Shown: positions 32,103 to 42,909 of the stretch, piece by piece | How positions within the stretch are numbered: the first letter of the stretch is position 1 | Layout: each line of letters opens with the position of its first letter | Assembly: GCF_028640845.1 (NCBI RefSeq) | Contig: NC_080543.1 | Span: forward strand, 3,645,459 to 3,709,458 | Source of the DNA: Ahaetulla prasina | Taxonomy: Eukaryota > Chordata > Lepidosauria > Squamata > Colubridae | Direction of reading: 5' to 3' | Length of the DNA stretch: 64,000 nt | Translations under genes and position numbers: made by a program | Notes under the pieces: generated by a model | The model's database searches: none | What the model was told of the DNA's origin: nothing | The model's input: only the letters and a program-made list of their open reading frames with translations

Positions 32103-32333
32103 ATGGCGGCGCAGTGGTTAGAGTGCAGTACTGCAGGCTACTTCTGCTGACTGCGGGCTGCCAGCGGTTCGAATCCCACCAGGCTCAAGGTTAACTCAGC
32201 CTTCCGTCCTTCCGAGGTCGGTAAAATAAGGACCCAAATTGTTGGGGGCAAGAGGCTGGCTCTGTAAACCGCTTAGAGAGGGCTGGAGAGCACTGCAAAG
32301 CACTATATAAGTCTAAGGGCTATTGCTATTGCT
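32103..32333 (+). mobile_element. tRNA-derived SINE with (CTATTG)n tail
   Basis: GGCGCAGTGGTTAGAGTGCAG and GGTTCGAATCCC are A- and B-box matches. The body ends AAGCACTATATAAGTCTAAG, followed by GCTATTGCTATTGCT. Tail fragments recur near 26045 and 57337. Confidence 0.88.
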
Positions 32334-32731
32334 AATCCTCAACTTACGAGCACAATGGAGGCCAAAATTCCTGTTGCTAAGTGAGACATTCCTTAAATGA
32401 GTTTTGCCCCATTTTAAACGACCTTTCTTGCCGCCGTTAAGTGAATAATGGAGCTTGTTAAGTTAATCACCCGGTTGTTAAGCGAATCTGGCTTTCCCCA
32501 TCGATTTCGTTTGCCGGAAGATCCCAAAAGGAGAGCCGAAATACCAGGACAACGGCAACCGTCACAAATGCGAGTTGGTTGCTAAGGAAGAGAATTTTGT
32601 TCGAGTGACCGTTGGGAATGCTGCAATGGTCGTGAGTGTGAAAAACGGCCGTGAGTCACTTTTTTTTTCAGTGCTGTTGTAACGTTGAATGGTCACTAAG
32701 TGAACGGTTGTAAGTGGAGGACAACACACTG
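32334..32731 (+). mobile_element. pogo-like palindromic MITE
   Basis: ATCCTCAACTTACGAGCAC to TTGTAAGTGGAGGACAAC. It abuts the SINE tail directly. Confidence 0.85.
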
Positions 32732-32875
32732 ATGCTAGAAAGCGAAAGGATGGGCCGGGCTAGTTTTATTTCTCTGGTTTATGAAGCTAGGGAATAAATT
32801 TGTTCAAAAAAAAAAAAAAGCTTTTTTTCTAAGTCAAGTCACTTACCACCATTTTGGAAGGTGGCAGTTGAGTTA

Positions 32876-33230
32876 CAGGTAGTCCTTGACTTACAACAGT
32901 TCATTTAGTGACCGTACGAAGTTACAATGGCTACAGAAAAAACGACTTAACGTCAGTTTTTTCCACACTTAACGACCACTGCAGTGGTCACAGGATCAAA
33001 ATTTGGATGCTTGGCGACGGATTCATACTTATGACCGTTGCGGCGTCCCGGGGTCAGGTGATCCCCTTTTGCGACCTTCTGACAATGTGGGTTCACTTAA
33101 TGACCGCGTTACTGACTTAAAAAAAAACCTGCAGGGGTTCGCTTTAACAGCTGCGGCAAGGAAGGTCGTAGAACGAGGCGAAACCCATTGAAATTGGGCT
33201 CGATTCCGGTCGTAGGTCGAGGACTGCCTG
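32876..33230 (-). mobile_element. pogo-like palindromic MITE
   Basis: TA then CAGGTAGTCCTTGACTTAC to GTAGGTCGAGGACTGCCTG. Complete at both ends. Confidence 0.9.
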
Positions 33231-33780
33231 TCTGTTTGATGCTCCCGGACACGTCCTCTCAAACGTGCCTCTTCCGTTGAGTAGGAGATGCCCTGTCTAA
33301 ATGAATCAACTGATGACTTGCAGTTAAGGCATTATTTACCTAGAAACCTGATTACACGAATGTGGGTGTGTAGCTATGTGATAACGATCGGCCAGGTTTT
33401 CAAACTGGGCCTTCCTGCTGGAGAAACACGGTTGGGAATGCTGGTTTATCCAAAGGGCAAAGCAAGGACGGGCCTGAATGTAATTTCTTAGAATTGGAAC
33501 CTGAGACCTTTTCTGCCTGCTCAGCAAAATCCCTTTGCAAACATACCTTTCCACCTGAGTAAAGCACCTGCCGTGCTCTTCCTCAGCAGGCCTCTGATGG
33601 ACAACCATTGTTCGGGTACGTTTGCAGCTGAGCGGAGCAATTATTGTAGAAGAAATGGGGAGGGAAAATATTCACAAAACCCAGCATTCAGCCTCACAGC
33701 TTTCCTCCTGCCACTCTTTCAGGATGAATCCTGTAGCAATTTCCTATTTGCAAAGGGAACGCTATAATCTCTCTCTGACT
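33231..33780. other. Unique intronic tract
   Basis: No repeat or spliced open frame recognised. Confidence 0.4.
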
Positions 33781-33781
33781 C

Positions 33782-33783
33782 GC

Positions 33784-33831
<48 letters not shown>

Positions 33832-33832
33832 A
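33782..33832 (+). repeat. (TATC)n, Bkm-type GATA microsatellite
   Basis: Twelve uninterrupted TATC units (GATA on the minus strand). Confidence 0.95.
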
Positions 33833-34019
33833 TTTATTTCTGGATTGGTATCTTCGAAAGGTAGAAAACGGAGGGCAGAAAAAGAACGCAATGGTCTGCC
33901 CTTGGATAATTTTGCTTGTTTGTTTCCTTTTGTTTTATTTTTAATTCAGTCATTAATTTTAATTATTCATTCTCATTTATGTATTTCTTATTTTTATTAT
34001 TTTATATATTTTTAATTTT

Positions 34020-34169
34020 TAATATTTATAGGTCTATCTATCCATTCATCCATCCCGCAGTATCTTCCTTCCATCCATCCATCCATCCATCCATCCCTCA
34101 GTATCAAAATCTTTCCATCTATTCATCATCCATCCATCCATCCATCTCTATCATCTATCTATCTGTCTG

Positions 34170-34227
<58 letters not shown>

Positions 34228-34292
34228 ATGTGTCTATCTGTCTATCTATATCTATCATGTGTCTGTCTATCTATCTATGTATCTCATCTATC

Positions 34293-34335
<43 letters not shown>

Positions 34336-34755
34336 CTATCTATCTATCTATCTATCTATCTGTCTATCTATCTCTCACTATCTATATCTATCTGTCTGTC
34401 CATCCATCCATCCCTTAGTATCTCCTTCCTTCCTTCCATCCATCCAACCAACCACCCATCCCTCAGTATCTACATCTTTCCATCCATCCATCCATCATCC
34501 ATCCGTCTATCCATCCGTATCTATCTATTTATCCCTCAGTATCTACATCTCTGTCCATCCATCCATCCATCCATCCACCTGTCCGTCCGTCCGTCCATCC
34601 ATCCTTCCTATCTCCTTCCTTTCTTCGTCCCTTCCTCCCTTCCTTCCTTCCTTCCTTCCTTCCAGCCATCCATCCAGCCATCCATCCCTCAGTATCTACA
34701 TCTTTTCATCCATCTATCCATCATCCGTCCATCCCTCCATTCATCCCTCCATCCA
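34020..34755 (+). repeat. Compound (TCTA)/(TCTG)/(CT)/(ATCC)/(TTCC) microsatellite
   Basis: About 735 bp of tetranucleotide repeat: CATC, then TCTA with TCTG interruptions (GATA/GACA on the minus strand, the Bkm signature of snakes), (CT)n at about 34300-34330, then CATC/CGTC and CTTC. A block containing CCCTCAGTATCTACATCT recurs at about 34459, 34534 and 34687, and a shorter CCCTCAGTATC at about 34096. The 322-codon open frame across it is low complexity. Confidence 0.93.
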
Positions 34756-35833
34756 TGTAGTCAGATAATAGATGTGTGTTTATCCCAACCATGCTTAAGC
34801 TCCATTACTGACCTACTTCCCTCTCCTGGCAGCTGGTTCCACGCTTCTATCACTCTTTCCACGAAACTCTCCCCTTTAGCATGACTTTTGGAGTTCCCTC
34901 CTGTCAATTGGAAGTTACGCTCTCAACGTCCTTGATTTTTGCTTAGCAGTGAAAAAATCCTGCCTCCTAGAACCTCACTCACACCCTTAAGATATTCCAA
35001 GGTTTCTTTTGGCCTTTTCCTGAACAGCTGGGTGAGTTTTGAAAATACAGACATCCTGCAGACTGGTTTTTGTTTTGTTTTTTTCATTTTCCTATGGGTC
35101 AAAAGATAGATCTCGGTTTCTGCCGCGCTCTCGTTCTACCCTCTAATTATTCTATTAATACTGTCGGTGCTTGTTCAAATTCTTGCAAAACATCAGATGC
35201 AGCTAGCAATTATTCTTGGATGCAGCTAACAGGTTATTGGCCTCCTCTGTCGAGTGCCAGGAGGGTGTGATTTGTGCCAAAGAAGTGTGTAAGTCCATTT
35301 CAAAATGTTGGTAGATTCAGGTGTAAGATCAGCAAATTCCTTTCCTTTTACTCCTCCTGGGATTTCCCGGCTAGTGTCCTACGGGCACACACGTGCCAAA
35401 ATTCTCTGCAAAAAAACCCCAAAAAAACACAACACAACAACATGGACATCTGAAGGTCCGTGAAATCAGGATTGGCAGCTGGTCTGTTTTCTTTGAAGCT
35501 AAAATCTTTTGGCACCGGAATATTGGCTGGAGGATAAATGCATATCCCTGAATAACAGAAAAGAATCTTGAAAATGTGAGTTGCAAGCCCAAAATAGCCG
35601 TGCCATCAATTTCTTTTTCTTAGCCAAGTTACGATATCTCATCCTGGATTATGTCTGTCTTTTTTTTTTAAAGAAAAAGAGTTAATCAGCTATTTATTTG
35701 TGTGGGTACATAATCTGTGGTGAGAGAATAAGATGCCCTCAGAAATTCAGCTTTTTTGGGATTTCATGGAGGTGTTCTTTGGGGAAAATAGGAGACAAGA
35801 GCCTGGGTATTTTTGTCATTTTGAGTTTTAGAT
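34756..35833. other. Unique intronic tract
   Basis: No repeat family identified. No exon with consensus splice sites found. Confidence 0.4.
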
Positions 35834-35951
35834 CAGGGGTCTTCAAACTTGGCAGCTTTAAAACTTGGGGACTTCAACTAACAGAATTCCTCAGAGAATT
35901 CTATGAGATAAAGTCCACAAGTCTTAAAGTTGCCAAATTTGGAGAACCCTC
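35834..35951. mobile_element. hAT-like MITE with perfect 8-bp target duplication
   Basis: CAGGGGTCTTCAAACTTGG to TTTGGAGAACCCTC. Flanks TTTTAGAT at 35826-35833 and 35952-35959 are identical, although the arms are diverged. Confidence 0.9.
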
Positions 35952-35964
35952 TTTTAGATAGATA

Positions 35965-36205
35965 TCATGTTTTCTCAAAAATAAGACCGGGTCTTATATT
36001 AATTTTTGCTCCAAAACACACATTAGGGCTTATTTTCTGGTTAGGTCTTATTTTAGGGGGAAATACGGTACTAAATGCATCCATCTGGTTGACATCTTTA
36101 ACTGGGGCTTATTTTGGGGGTAGGGCTTATATTACGAGCATCCTGAAAAATCATGCTAGGATTTATTTTCTGGTTGGGTCTTATTTTCGGGAGAAAAGGG
36201 TAGGT
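35965..36205. mobile_element. AAAATAAGAC-terminus DNA-transposon remnant, second copy
   Basis: TGTTTTCTCAAAAATAAGACC, internal GGTTAGGTCTTATTTTAGGG and GGTTGGGTCTTATTTTCGGG repeats. Related to 25474-25780. Confidence 0.65.
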
Positions 36206-36800
36206 AGGTGCCCCAAAGAAGAGGGGGGGGGGGGGTTCAATCTATTCTCCAAAGCACCCGGAGGCAGGACAAGAAGCAACAACTGGAAACTAATCAAGTA
36301 GTAGAAGCAACCTGAAATTAAGGAGAAACTTCCTGAGGACAATTAAGCAGTGGGACAGCTTGCCACCAGAGGTTGTGGATGCTCCAGCACTGGAGGCTTT
36401 TAAGAAGAGACTGGACAGCCATTCGTCCAAATCGTAGAAGGTCTCCTGCATGAGCAAGGGGGTTAGACTAGAAGACCTCCAGGGTCCCTTCCAATTCTTT
36501 TTTTTTTATTTGCACTTACATCCCGCCCTTCTCCGAAGACTCAGGGCGGCTTACATTGTGTTAAACAATAGTCTTCATCCATTTGTATATTATATTCAAA
36601 GTCAACTTTTATTGCCCCACCAACAATCTGGGTCCTCATTTTACCTACCTTATAAAGGATGGAAGGCTGAGTCAACCTTGGGCCTGGTGGGATTTGAACC
36701 TGCAGTAATTGCAAGCAGCTGCTGTTAATGACAGACTGCATTAGTCTGTTGAGCCACCGGAGGCTCTGTTATTCTGAATAATTCTGTTATTCTGATGGGT
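36206..36800 (+). mobile_element. CR1 3' end with SINE inserted (36499-36764)
   Basis: CR1 from GCCCCAAAGAAGAGG to CCCTTCCAATTC, antisense SINE (tail TTTTTTATTTGC, B-box end GAGCCACCGGAGGC), then CR1 tail GTTATTCTGAATAATTC. Confidence 0.85.
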
Positions 36801-36892
36801 AGGTAGGTGGGTAGATAGAATAAAAATATAATTATAATACTGCATTAACCGCTTATAAGCCACAGCATGCCATTGTCATTGTCATAATGAAA

Positions 36893-37145
36893 AAGTAGTG
36901 GGAACGTATCATCGGAAAAAAACAGTTGAACTGCAGCGGGGAAAGATGGCGGTGTGGATAATGGATGTGGCCATACCAGGGGAATCGCAGAAAAGAAGAC
37001 CAGGAATTGGAGAAGTTTCAAGATCTTTAAAATCAAAATTTGAAAGAGTATGGCATAAACCTGGTGCCAGCATTTATGGTGCGCTGCCCAAAAAATCTTG
37101 GATGGCATTTAGAAAACCTGTGCGTTGACAAAGATCTCCACCTGC
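36893..37145 (+). pseudogene. Degenerate LINE pol C-terminus, possibly R4/Dong- or R2-like
   Basis: Two frames together read a pol-like block: KMAVWIMDVAIPG, then a gap, then EYGINLVPAF and NLGWHLENL in the +1 frame. This resembles the DxAIPxD...VVPVVIGALG region downstream of RT in R2/R4-type LINEs. The frame is broken at least once. Assignment is by pattern only. Confidence 0.45.
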
Positions 37146-37204
37146 CTTTTGCAAATGGCCACACAGCTTGGGTTTTACACACACGCTGCGCAGATAGATA
37201 CACT

Positions 37205-38244
37205 ACGACATCCTTCAGAAGTTTCGTAAGAAGCTTACCTTCCGAAGTTGTTGGGTGTTCCATCACTGGAGGTTTCTAAGAAGAAATCGGGACAGCCATT
37301 CCTCCGAAATGGTACAGGAGAGGATGGCGAACTTTTTCGGCACTTGTGCAGAAACATCGCACATGCGTGCTCGTCGGGGCCACGCCCTGGAAAAGCCGAA
37401 CCTCTGGGTTCTAGCGTGCATGACCGCCTGACAATCAGCTGGCTGCTGTGCATGCGCACACCGGTTTTCGGCACTGCCGTGCATGCAAAGGGATCATGCT
37501 CTGGAAAAGCCGAACTTCCGGGTTCTGGCGTGCATGCATACCCGATAATGAGTTGGCCGGGATTGTTCTGTCCCCCCTCGCCTCCGTCCGAGCGATGGCT
37601 TAATTAGCCGGCTCTATCAGCTCTGGCAGCAAACTAGCGAGCGTCTGCCAAGTGTCTCTGTTATCTCCCTTGACGCCGATGAGTCACCCAGGAACAAACT
37701 TCAGCTCTTAGTTAATCAGTTGATTTGCCTGCTACGAAGAGGCACAGCAGCTCTTGCTGCCTTTATATCCTGTAGCTCCATGACTCAGCACTTCCTAGGC
37801 CTGCCCCACCCCTGCTTCTGTTGTTCCCGCCTCTCCTGCCTACGAAACCTAGGGTCCAGCCAGGCCTGATTGCCATCAGCTGGATCTGAAGGCATGGCCT
37901 GGGTGGGGGGAAGAGTCAGGGGACGGAGGCCTCCTTATCTCCTCCACCTGGCCTGCCTCTGGCTCCTGGAGGTGAGCCAGGGAAGCCGGTGCTCCCGAGG
38001 TAAGTCCTGACGGCCCTTCCCCCTCACTTTCCAAGTCACTGTCTGGCAGGGGGCCCAGCTCGGGGGGCACAGACACAACAGGGATGCCTGCGCACACCGT
38101 TTTTGGGCATGCAAAGGACAGCCGATCGTCGCACGCACATGCGGTCCCGAAACCCAGAAGACAAACAGGCAAGGCCACACTTGCTGGGCAACATCGCTTC
38201 GTGTGCCAATTTGGGCACGCGTGCCCTAGGTTCGCCATCACGGC
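37205..38244 (+). mobile_element. Three-level nest: CR1 > hAT element > solo LTR
   Basis: CR1 3' UTR text runs to about 37315 (GACAGCCATTCCTCCG). The hAT element spans about 37316-38242 with GGATGGCGAACTTTTT / GGTTCGCCATCACGG termini. Its centre holds the LTR at 37564-38080. Confidence 0.82.
37564..38080 (-). mobile_element. Solo LTR (517 bp) with 5-bp target duplication
   Basis: Begins TGTTCTGTCC and ends AGACACAACA, so on the minus strand it is TGTTGTGTCT...GGACAGAACA with imperfect short inverted ends. GGGAT flanks both sides (37559-37563 and 38081-38085). Minus strand: TATA-like GGATATAAAGGCAGC near 37760. An acidic frame contains SDLESEGEGPSG, as in 3703-4227. No internal domain is present. 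Gypsy or ERV type is inferred from the LTR layout and duplication length. Confidence 0.88.
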
Positions 38245-38779
38245 TATAGGGAGAGGGTGGAGATTATAATGAGAGAGAGGGAGGGCCTGAGGGAAGTTCT
38301 GCCTTAGCACTTGGCCACCACAGGTGCCCCCCGACACAAGTGACGTCGAGCTGGCCACACACACAAACACACACATACACCAGGTCAAACACAACCCTGA
38401 TGCGGCCCTGAATAAGGGGGTCACGTCAGGTGAGCGTCATTGAGAGGTGAACTGCTGCTGGGGGGGGGTGGAAGTTGTGGGGTTGGTTGTGGGTCGGTGC
38501 TGTCTCTGGTTGGCCGCGCGGTTGATTTGAATTCTGGGTTGGTCCGTAGGCCGGTTGTAAGTCCGCGTGCCCATTGACGGAATTGCCTGCGGCGTGGCGC
38601 CAGACTTTGAAAAAACTCACAAGCGTGGTGGGTGGCAGCCTGGCTGATTATTCTTGCCTTGCTCCAATCGAACTGGTGCCGTTTGGTGTCACTGTGGGTA
38701 GAGATTAAGGATTTGGGGATCGGGGCGTTTTGACTGTCAGTCGGTGTTCATGGATCCTGGTTTTTAATTGGCGTGACCT

Positions 38780-38850
38780 CCCTTAAAGTCCGCTGAAGAT
38801 GTTACCTAGCCTGGTTATGAAACGTTCGGATACCAACCCACCAGCTCGCA
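38780..38850 (+). repeat. Divergent hammerhead-like repeat fragment
   Basis: GCTGAAGATGTTACCTAGCC, then GGTTATGAAACGTTCGG. Same stem and GAAACG order as the arrays, but CTGAAGATG instead of CTGATGATG. Confidence 0.55.
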
Positions 38851-38858
38851 ATCTAAAC

Positions 38859-39806
38859 CAGGGGTCTCCAACCTTGGCAACTTTAAGACTGGTGGACTTC
38901 AACTCTGGGAGATAATAATAACAACAACAACAGAGTTGGAAGGGACCTTGGAGGTCTTCTAGTCCAACCCCCTGCCCAGGCAGGAAACCCTACACCACTT
39001 CAGACAAATGGTTGTCCAGCATCTTAAAAACTTCCAGTGTTGGAGCATTTACAACTTCTGCAGGCAAGTTGTTCCACTGATTCATTGTTCTAACTGTCAA
39101 GAAATTTCTCCTTAGTTCTAAGTTGCTTCTCTCCTTGATTAGTTTCCACTCATTGCTTCTTGTTCTACCCTCAGGTGTTTTGGAGAATAGCTTGGCTCCC
39201 TCTTTTTTGGGGCAGCCCCTGAGATATTGGAAGACTGCTATCATGTCTCCTCTAGTCCTTCTTTTCATTAAACTAGACCTACCCAGTTCCTGCAACCGTT
39301 CTTCATATGTTTTAGCCTCCAGTCCTCTAATCATCTTTGTTGCTCTTCTCTGCACTCTTTCTAAAGTCTCAACATCTTTTTTACATCGTGGAGACCAAAA
39401 CTGGATGCAATATTCCAAGTGTGGCCTTACCAAGGCATTATAAAGTGGCACTAACACTTCACGTGATCTTGATTCTATCCCTCTGTTTATGCAGCCCAGA
39501 ACTGTGTTGGCTTTTTTGGCAGCTGCTGCACACTGCTGGCTCATATCTAAATGGTTGTCCACTAGGACTCCAAGATCCCTCTCCCAGTTACTACTATTGA
39601 GCAAGGTACCACATATCCGGTACCTGTACATTTTGGGGTTTTCTTGCCTAAATGTAGAACCTTCCTTTTTTCACTGTTGAATTTCATTTCGTTAGATAGC
39701 GCCCAGTGTTCAAGTCTGTCAAGATCCTTCTGTATCTTGAGCCTATCTTCTGGAGTGTTAGCAGTTGAAGTCCACGAGTCTTAGTTGCCAAAGTTGGAGA
39801 CCCCCG
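38859..39806. mobile_element. hAT-like MITE split by an antisense CR1
   Basis: The left arm 38859-38912 (CAGGGGTCTCCAACCTTGG) and right arm 39764-39806 (ending GTTGGAGACCCCCG) belong to one MITE. The CR1 at about 38913-39760 sits between. Flanks ATCTAAAC / TTTTAGAC match at 5 of 8. Confidence 0.8.
38913..39760 (-). pseudogene. CR1 LINE RT C-terminus, longest open copy
   Basis: An uninterrupted 213-codon minus-strand frame (39631-38990) carries [62 protein letters not shown] and the final [14 protein letters not shown] block, i.e. the CR1 RT thumb to C-terminus. The catalytic RT motifs and endonuclease are absent (5'-truncated). The tail is (AAC)n/(AAT)n at 38913-38934. This is one of the younger CR1 copies here. 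Confidence 0.9.
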
Positions 39807-39835
39807 TTTTAGACTCCTGGCTGACTGCGTCAAAC

Positions 39836-39880
<45 letters not shown>

Positions 39881-39882
39881 AA
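39836..39882 (+). repeat. (ATC)n microsatellite
   Basis: About 14 uninterrupted CAT/ATC units. Confidence 0.95.
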
Positions 39883-40552
39883 TATTATTATTCATGCTAT
39901 ATTCTTGGCAAGCAATAGGGAAAGCGGCTCTTTCCCCTTTTCAGTCTAGCCTGCAACGCTGGGGGTTTTCCCCGTTTGTGTCCCATCTGAATCCTAATCC
40001 GTTCACACATTCCTTCCCCTTTTTCATTCCCCTTTTTCAAGCTGCAGCCAAAATGGCCCGAGGCTACCTGTGTGACATGGCTGGCTGAGAGCTATTTCCT
40101 CACTTCAGCTTCCTTTCGGATTTCTTTAAAACCTTTCCCTTGCAATGCCATTCACCTTGCCTGGAGCCACCCACTTTCTTTAAAAAACAAACAAAAACCC
40201 CAAACCCCTCTCATTAGTATTTCTCTGCATTTTTCCTGCCTCTTTTAATGGCAGCCTTCCTTTCCCCTCTTTCATTACATTTTTATAACGATCGGTTTAT
40301 CCTATGCATGTTGCACAATATCTTTCTCTCATTCTTATTTTTTATTTTCAATGTGCGTTTTCTTTTTGTCAATTTTTCCCCCTCGTTCGTATTCTCTTTC
40401 ACTTCCTCATTCCATCAAGCCAAGCATCCGGCTTCGTAATTCCCATTTTTTGTAGCTCCAGCGAGTTTTCCACTTTAGTTCAAGCTGCTTCCACAGTAAC
40501 TTGCCTTATGTCCGAATTCCACATCATTCTGATCTATTTTAGGATTAATTAG
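39883..40552. other. Unique T-rich intronic tract
   Basis: No repeat or exon recognised. Confidence 0.4.
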
Positions 40553-40992
40553 AATTAGAATAGAATTTTATTGGCCAAGTGTGATTGGACACACAAGGAA
40601 TTTGTCTTTGGTGCATATGCTCTCAGTGTACATAAAAGAAAACATACCTTCATCAAGGTACAACATTTACAACACAAATGATGGTCATAGGGTACAAATT
40701 TAACACTTAATGATACAACACTTAATGATGGTCATAGAATAGAATAGAATAGAATAGAATAGAATAGAATAGAATAGAATAGAATTTTATTGGCCAAGGG
40801 TGATTGGACACACAAGGAATTTGTCTTGGTGCAGATGCTCTCAGTGTACATAAAAGAAAAGATACCTTCATCAAGGTACAACATTTACAACACAATTGAT
40901 GGTCAATATATCAATATAAATCATAAGGATTGCCAGCAACAAGTTATAGTCCTACAGTCATAAGTGGAAAGAGATTGGTGATGGGAACTATC
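40553..40992 (-). mobile_element. Two tandem LINE 3' ends separated by (AATAG)n
   Basis: TTTTATTGGCCAAGTGTG occurs at about 40566 and GGCCAAGGGTGATTGGACAC at about 40791, with an AATAG tract at 40735-40783 between them. Same arrangement as 5791-6655. Confidence 0.85.
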
Positions 40993-41072
40993 ACCATCTA
41001 ATTAGATTATCTAATTAGATTAGTTAGATAGATAATATCTAATCTAATTAATCTAATTAGATTAATTAGAAG
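40993..41072. repeat. AT-rich palindromic tract of TAATTAGAT units
   Basis: ATCTAATTAGATT-type palindromes repeat about five times in 80 bp, with four or more TAATTA cores. Confidence 0.75.
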
Positions 41073-41150
41073 AGTAATCTTATCCCTTTTTTAAAATTTT
41101 TATTTTGGGCACTCTTCCTACAGTCATTCTACTTCTTCCCTTCATGTGTA

Positions 41151-41539
41151 CAGGTAGTCCTCAACTTACAACCTCAATGGAGTCCAAAATTTATGTGGCT
41201 AAGCGAGACAGTTGTTAAGTGAGGTTTTGCCCCGTTTTACGACCTTTCTTGCCACAGTTGTTAAGTGAACCACTGCACCATGAAGTTAGTCATACGGTCG
41301 TTAAGTGAACCTGGCTTCCCCCATTGACTTTGCTTGTCGGAAGGTGGCCAAGGGGGAATCAGGTGACCCCAGGACACTGCGACCGTCATAAATATGAGTC
41401 AGTCGCCAGGCTTCTGAATTTTGATCACATGACCCTGCGGATGCTGCAAGTGTGAAAAACATTCAAAAATCGCTTTTTTCATTGCTGTTGTAACTTTTAA
41501 TGGCCACTAAATGAATGTTCGTAAGTCAAGAACTGCCTG
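41151..41539 (+). mobile_element. pogo-like palindromic MITE, complete
   Basis: CAGGTAGTCCTCAACTTAC to GTAAGTCAAGAACTGCCTG with TA immediately on both sides, the Tc1/mariner-type target duplication. About 389 bp, with no coding capacity. Confidence 0.93.
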
Positions 41540-41699
41540 TATTTAACTTTTTTTCCTTTCCTCTATATCCATTTTTGCTAAGACGCTCCCCCCCCCCCCA
41601 AAAATGGCCTGGCCTATCTTAAAAATACCCTTGAATTCTCCCGTAATTATATCAGTCTTTCCTTAAAAGCAATAAAACTGAACACGGTTTTAAATTTAG

Positions 41700-41865
41700 C
41701 AGAATAACAGAGCTGGAAGGGGGACCTTAGAGGTCTTCTAGTCCAACCCCCTGCTCAGGCAGGAAACCCTGTACAATTTCAGACAAATGGTTGTCCAGTG
41801 TCTTCTTAAAAGCCTCCAGTGATGATGGAGCACCCACAACCTCTGAAGTCAAGTCGTTCCTTATA
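41700..41865 (-). mobile_element. CR1 3' end
   Basis: AGAGCTGGAAGGGGGACCTTAG through CACCCACAACCTCTG, the reversed CR1 3' UTR. Confidence 0.85.
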
Positions 41866-41871
41866 ATATCG

Positions 41872-42290
41872 TAGAGTAGAGTAGAGTAGAGCAGAGTAGA
41901 GAAGAATAGAATAGAGAAAAAGAATAGGATAGAAGAGAAGAGAAGAGAAGAAGAGAAGAGAAAATAGAAGAGAAGAGGAGAAGAGGAGAGGAGAGAAGAT
42001 AGAAGAGATTAGAAGAGATTAAAATAGAAGAGATTAAAATAGAAGAGAGAAGAGAAAATAGAAGAGAAGAGAGAATAGAATAAAATAGAATAGAATAGAA
42101 TAGAATAGAATAGAATAGAATAGAATAGAATAGAATAGAATAGAATAGAATTTTTTATTGGCCAAGTGTGATTGGACACACAAGGAATTTGACTTGGTTC
42201 ATATGCTCTCAGTGTACATAAAAAGAAAAGATACATTTGTCAAGATTCATAAGGTACAACATTTAATGATAGGGTACAAATAAGCAATCA
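41872..42290 (-). mobile_element. LINE 3' end with (AGAGT)/(AGAAG)/(AATAG) tail
   Basis: About 280 bp of purine-rich pentamer variants lead into TTTTTTATTGGCCAAGTGTG, the reversed LINE 3' end. Confidence 0.85.
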
Positions 42291-42299
42291 AACCATACT

Positions 42300-42900
42300 A
42301 GGAAACAATCAGTTTCTCTTAAAGTCTACCACCATTTTTACTGTTTCAACCTCCTGCGGATTTTTATAATTTATAATATAAACAAATTTATTATCACTGT
42401 TTTCTCCCGAAAATCATATATTTGAAGAATCCAGATTTGTGTGAGCAGATGCTTCTCCATTCGCCCTTCTTCCACCCCGAGCCTCTGTTTCCCCCCCCCC
42501 CCCTGTATTTTCTCATCTTGTTCGTGTGTCACCAGGTTGTGTAACTTTTCCCCTGGGGGTACCTTCATTCAGAAGGTGGCACGCAGTCTCCAAAACTCAC
42601 CTGTGCCTTCCGTTGTTGCCACTCACTGGAGCATGATCTACAGAGTTCTACTTTCGGGTGCATTCATAGCTGTCTAGATGGCACCCATTCATACTTCCTG
42701 GCCTACATTTTAGTCCTCACATTCATAACGAAACCTGCACCCTCCACCTCTCTGCGTGAACTCATCCCCACCTTCGTTCGTGTCTATCGCGGCTTCCTTT
42801 GCATGCGGGCCATGTAATTCCTTTGTCCTCATTCGTTTCGCTTGTTAATTCATGCTTTTTATGGTTGGCTCCTCTTCCATTCCAAAGTACAAATACCTGT
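42300..42900. other. Unique intronic tract
   Basis: No repeat or exon recognised apart from a poly-C run near 42491. Confidence 0.4.
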
Positions 42901-42909
42901 GGTTGGTCT

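Noticed and set aside
32103..32180. Possible tRNA gene
   Set aside because: Same reason: SINE head with (CTATTG)n tail.
33916..34884. 322-codon open frame (Ser/Ile/Leu/Tyr/His repeats)
   Set aside because: Translation of a TCTA/CATC microsatellite. Overlapping frames are open too.
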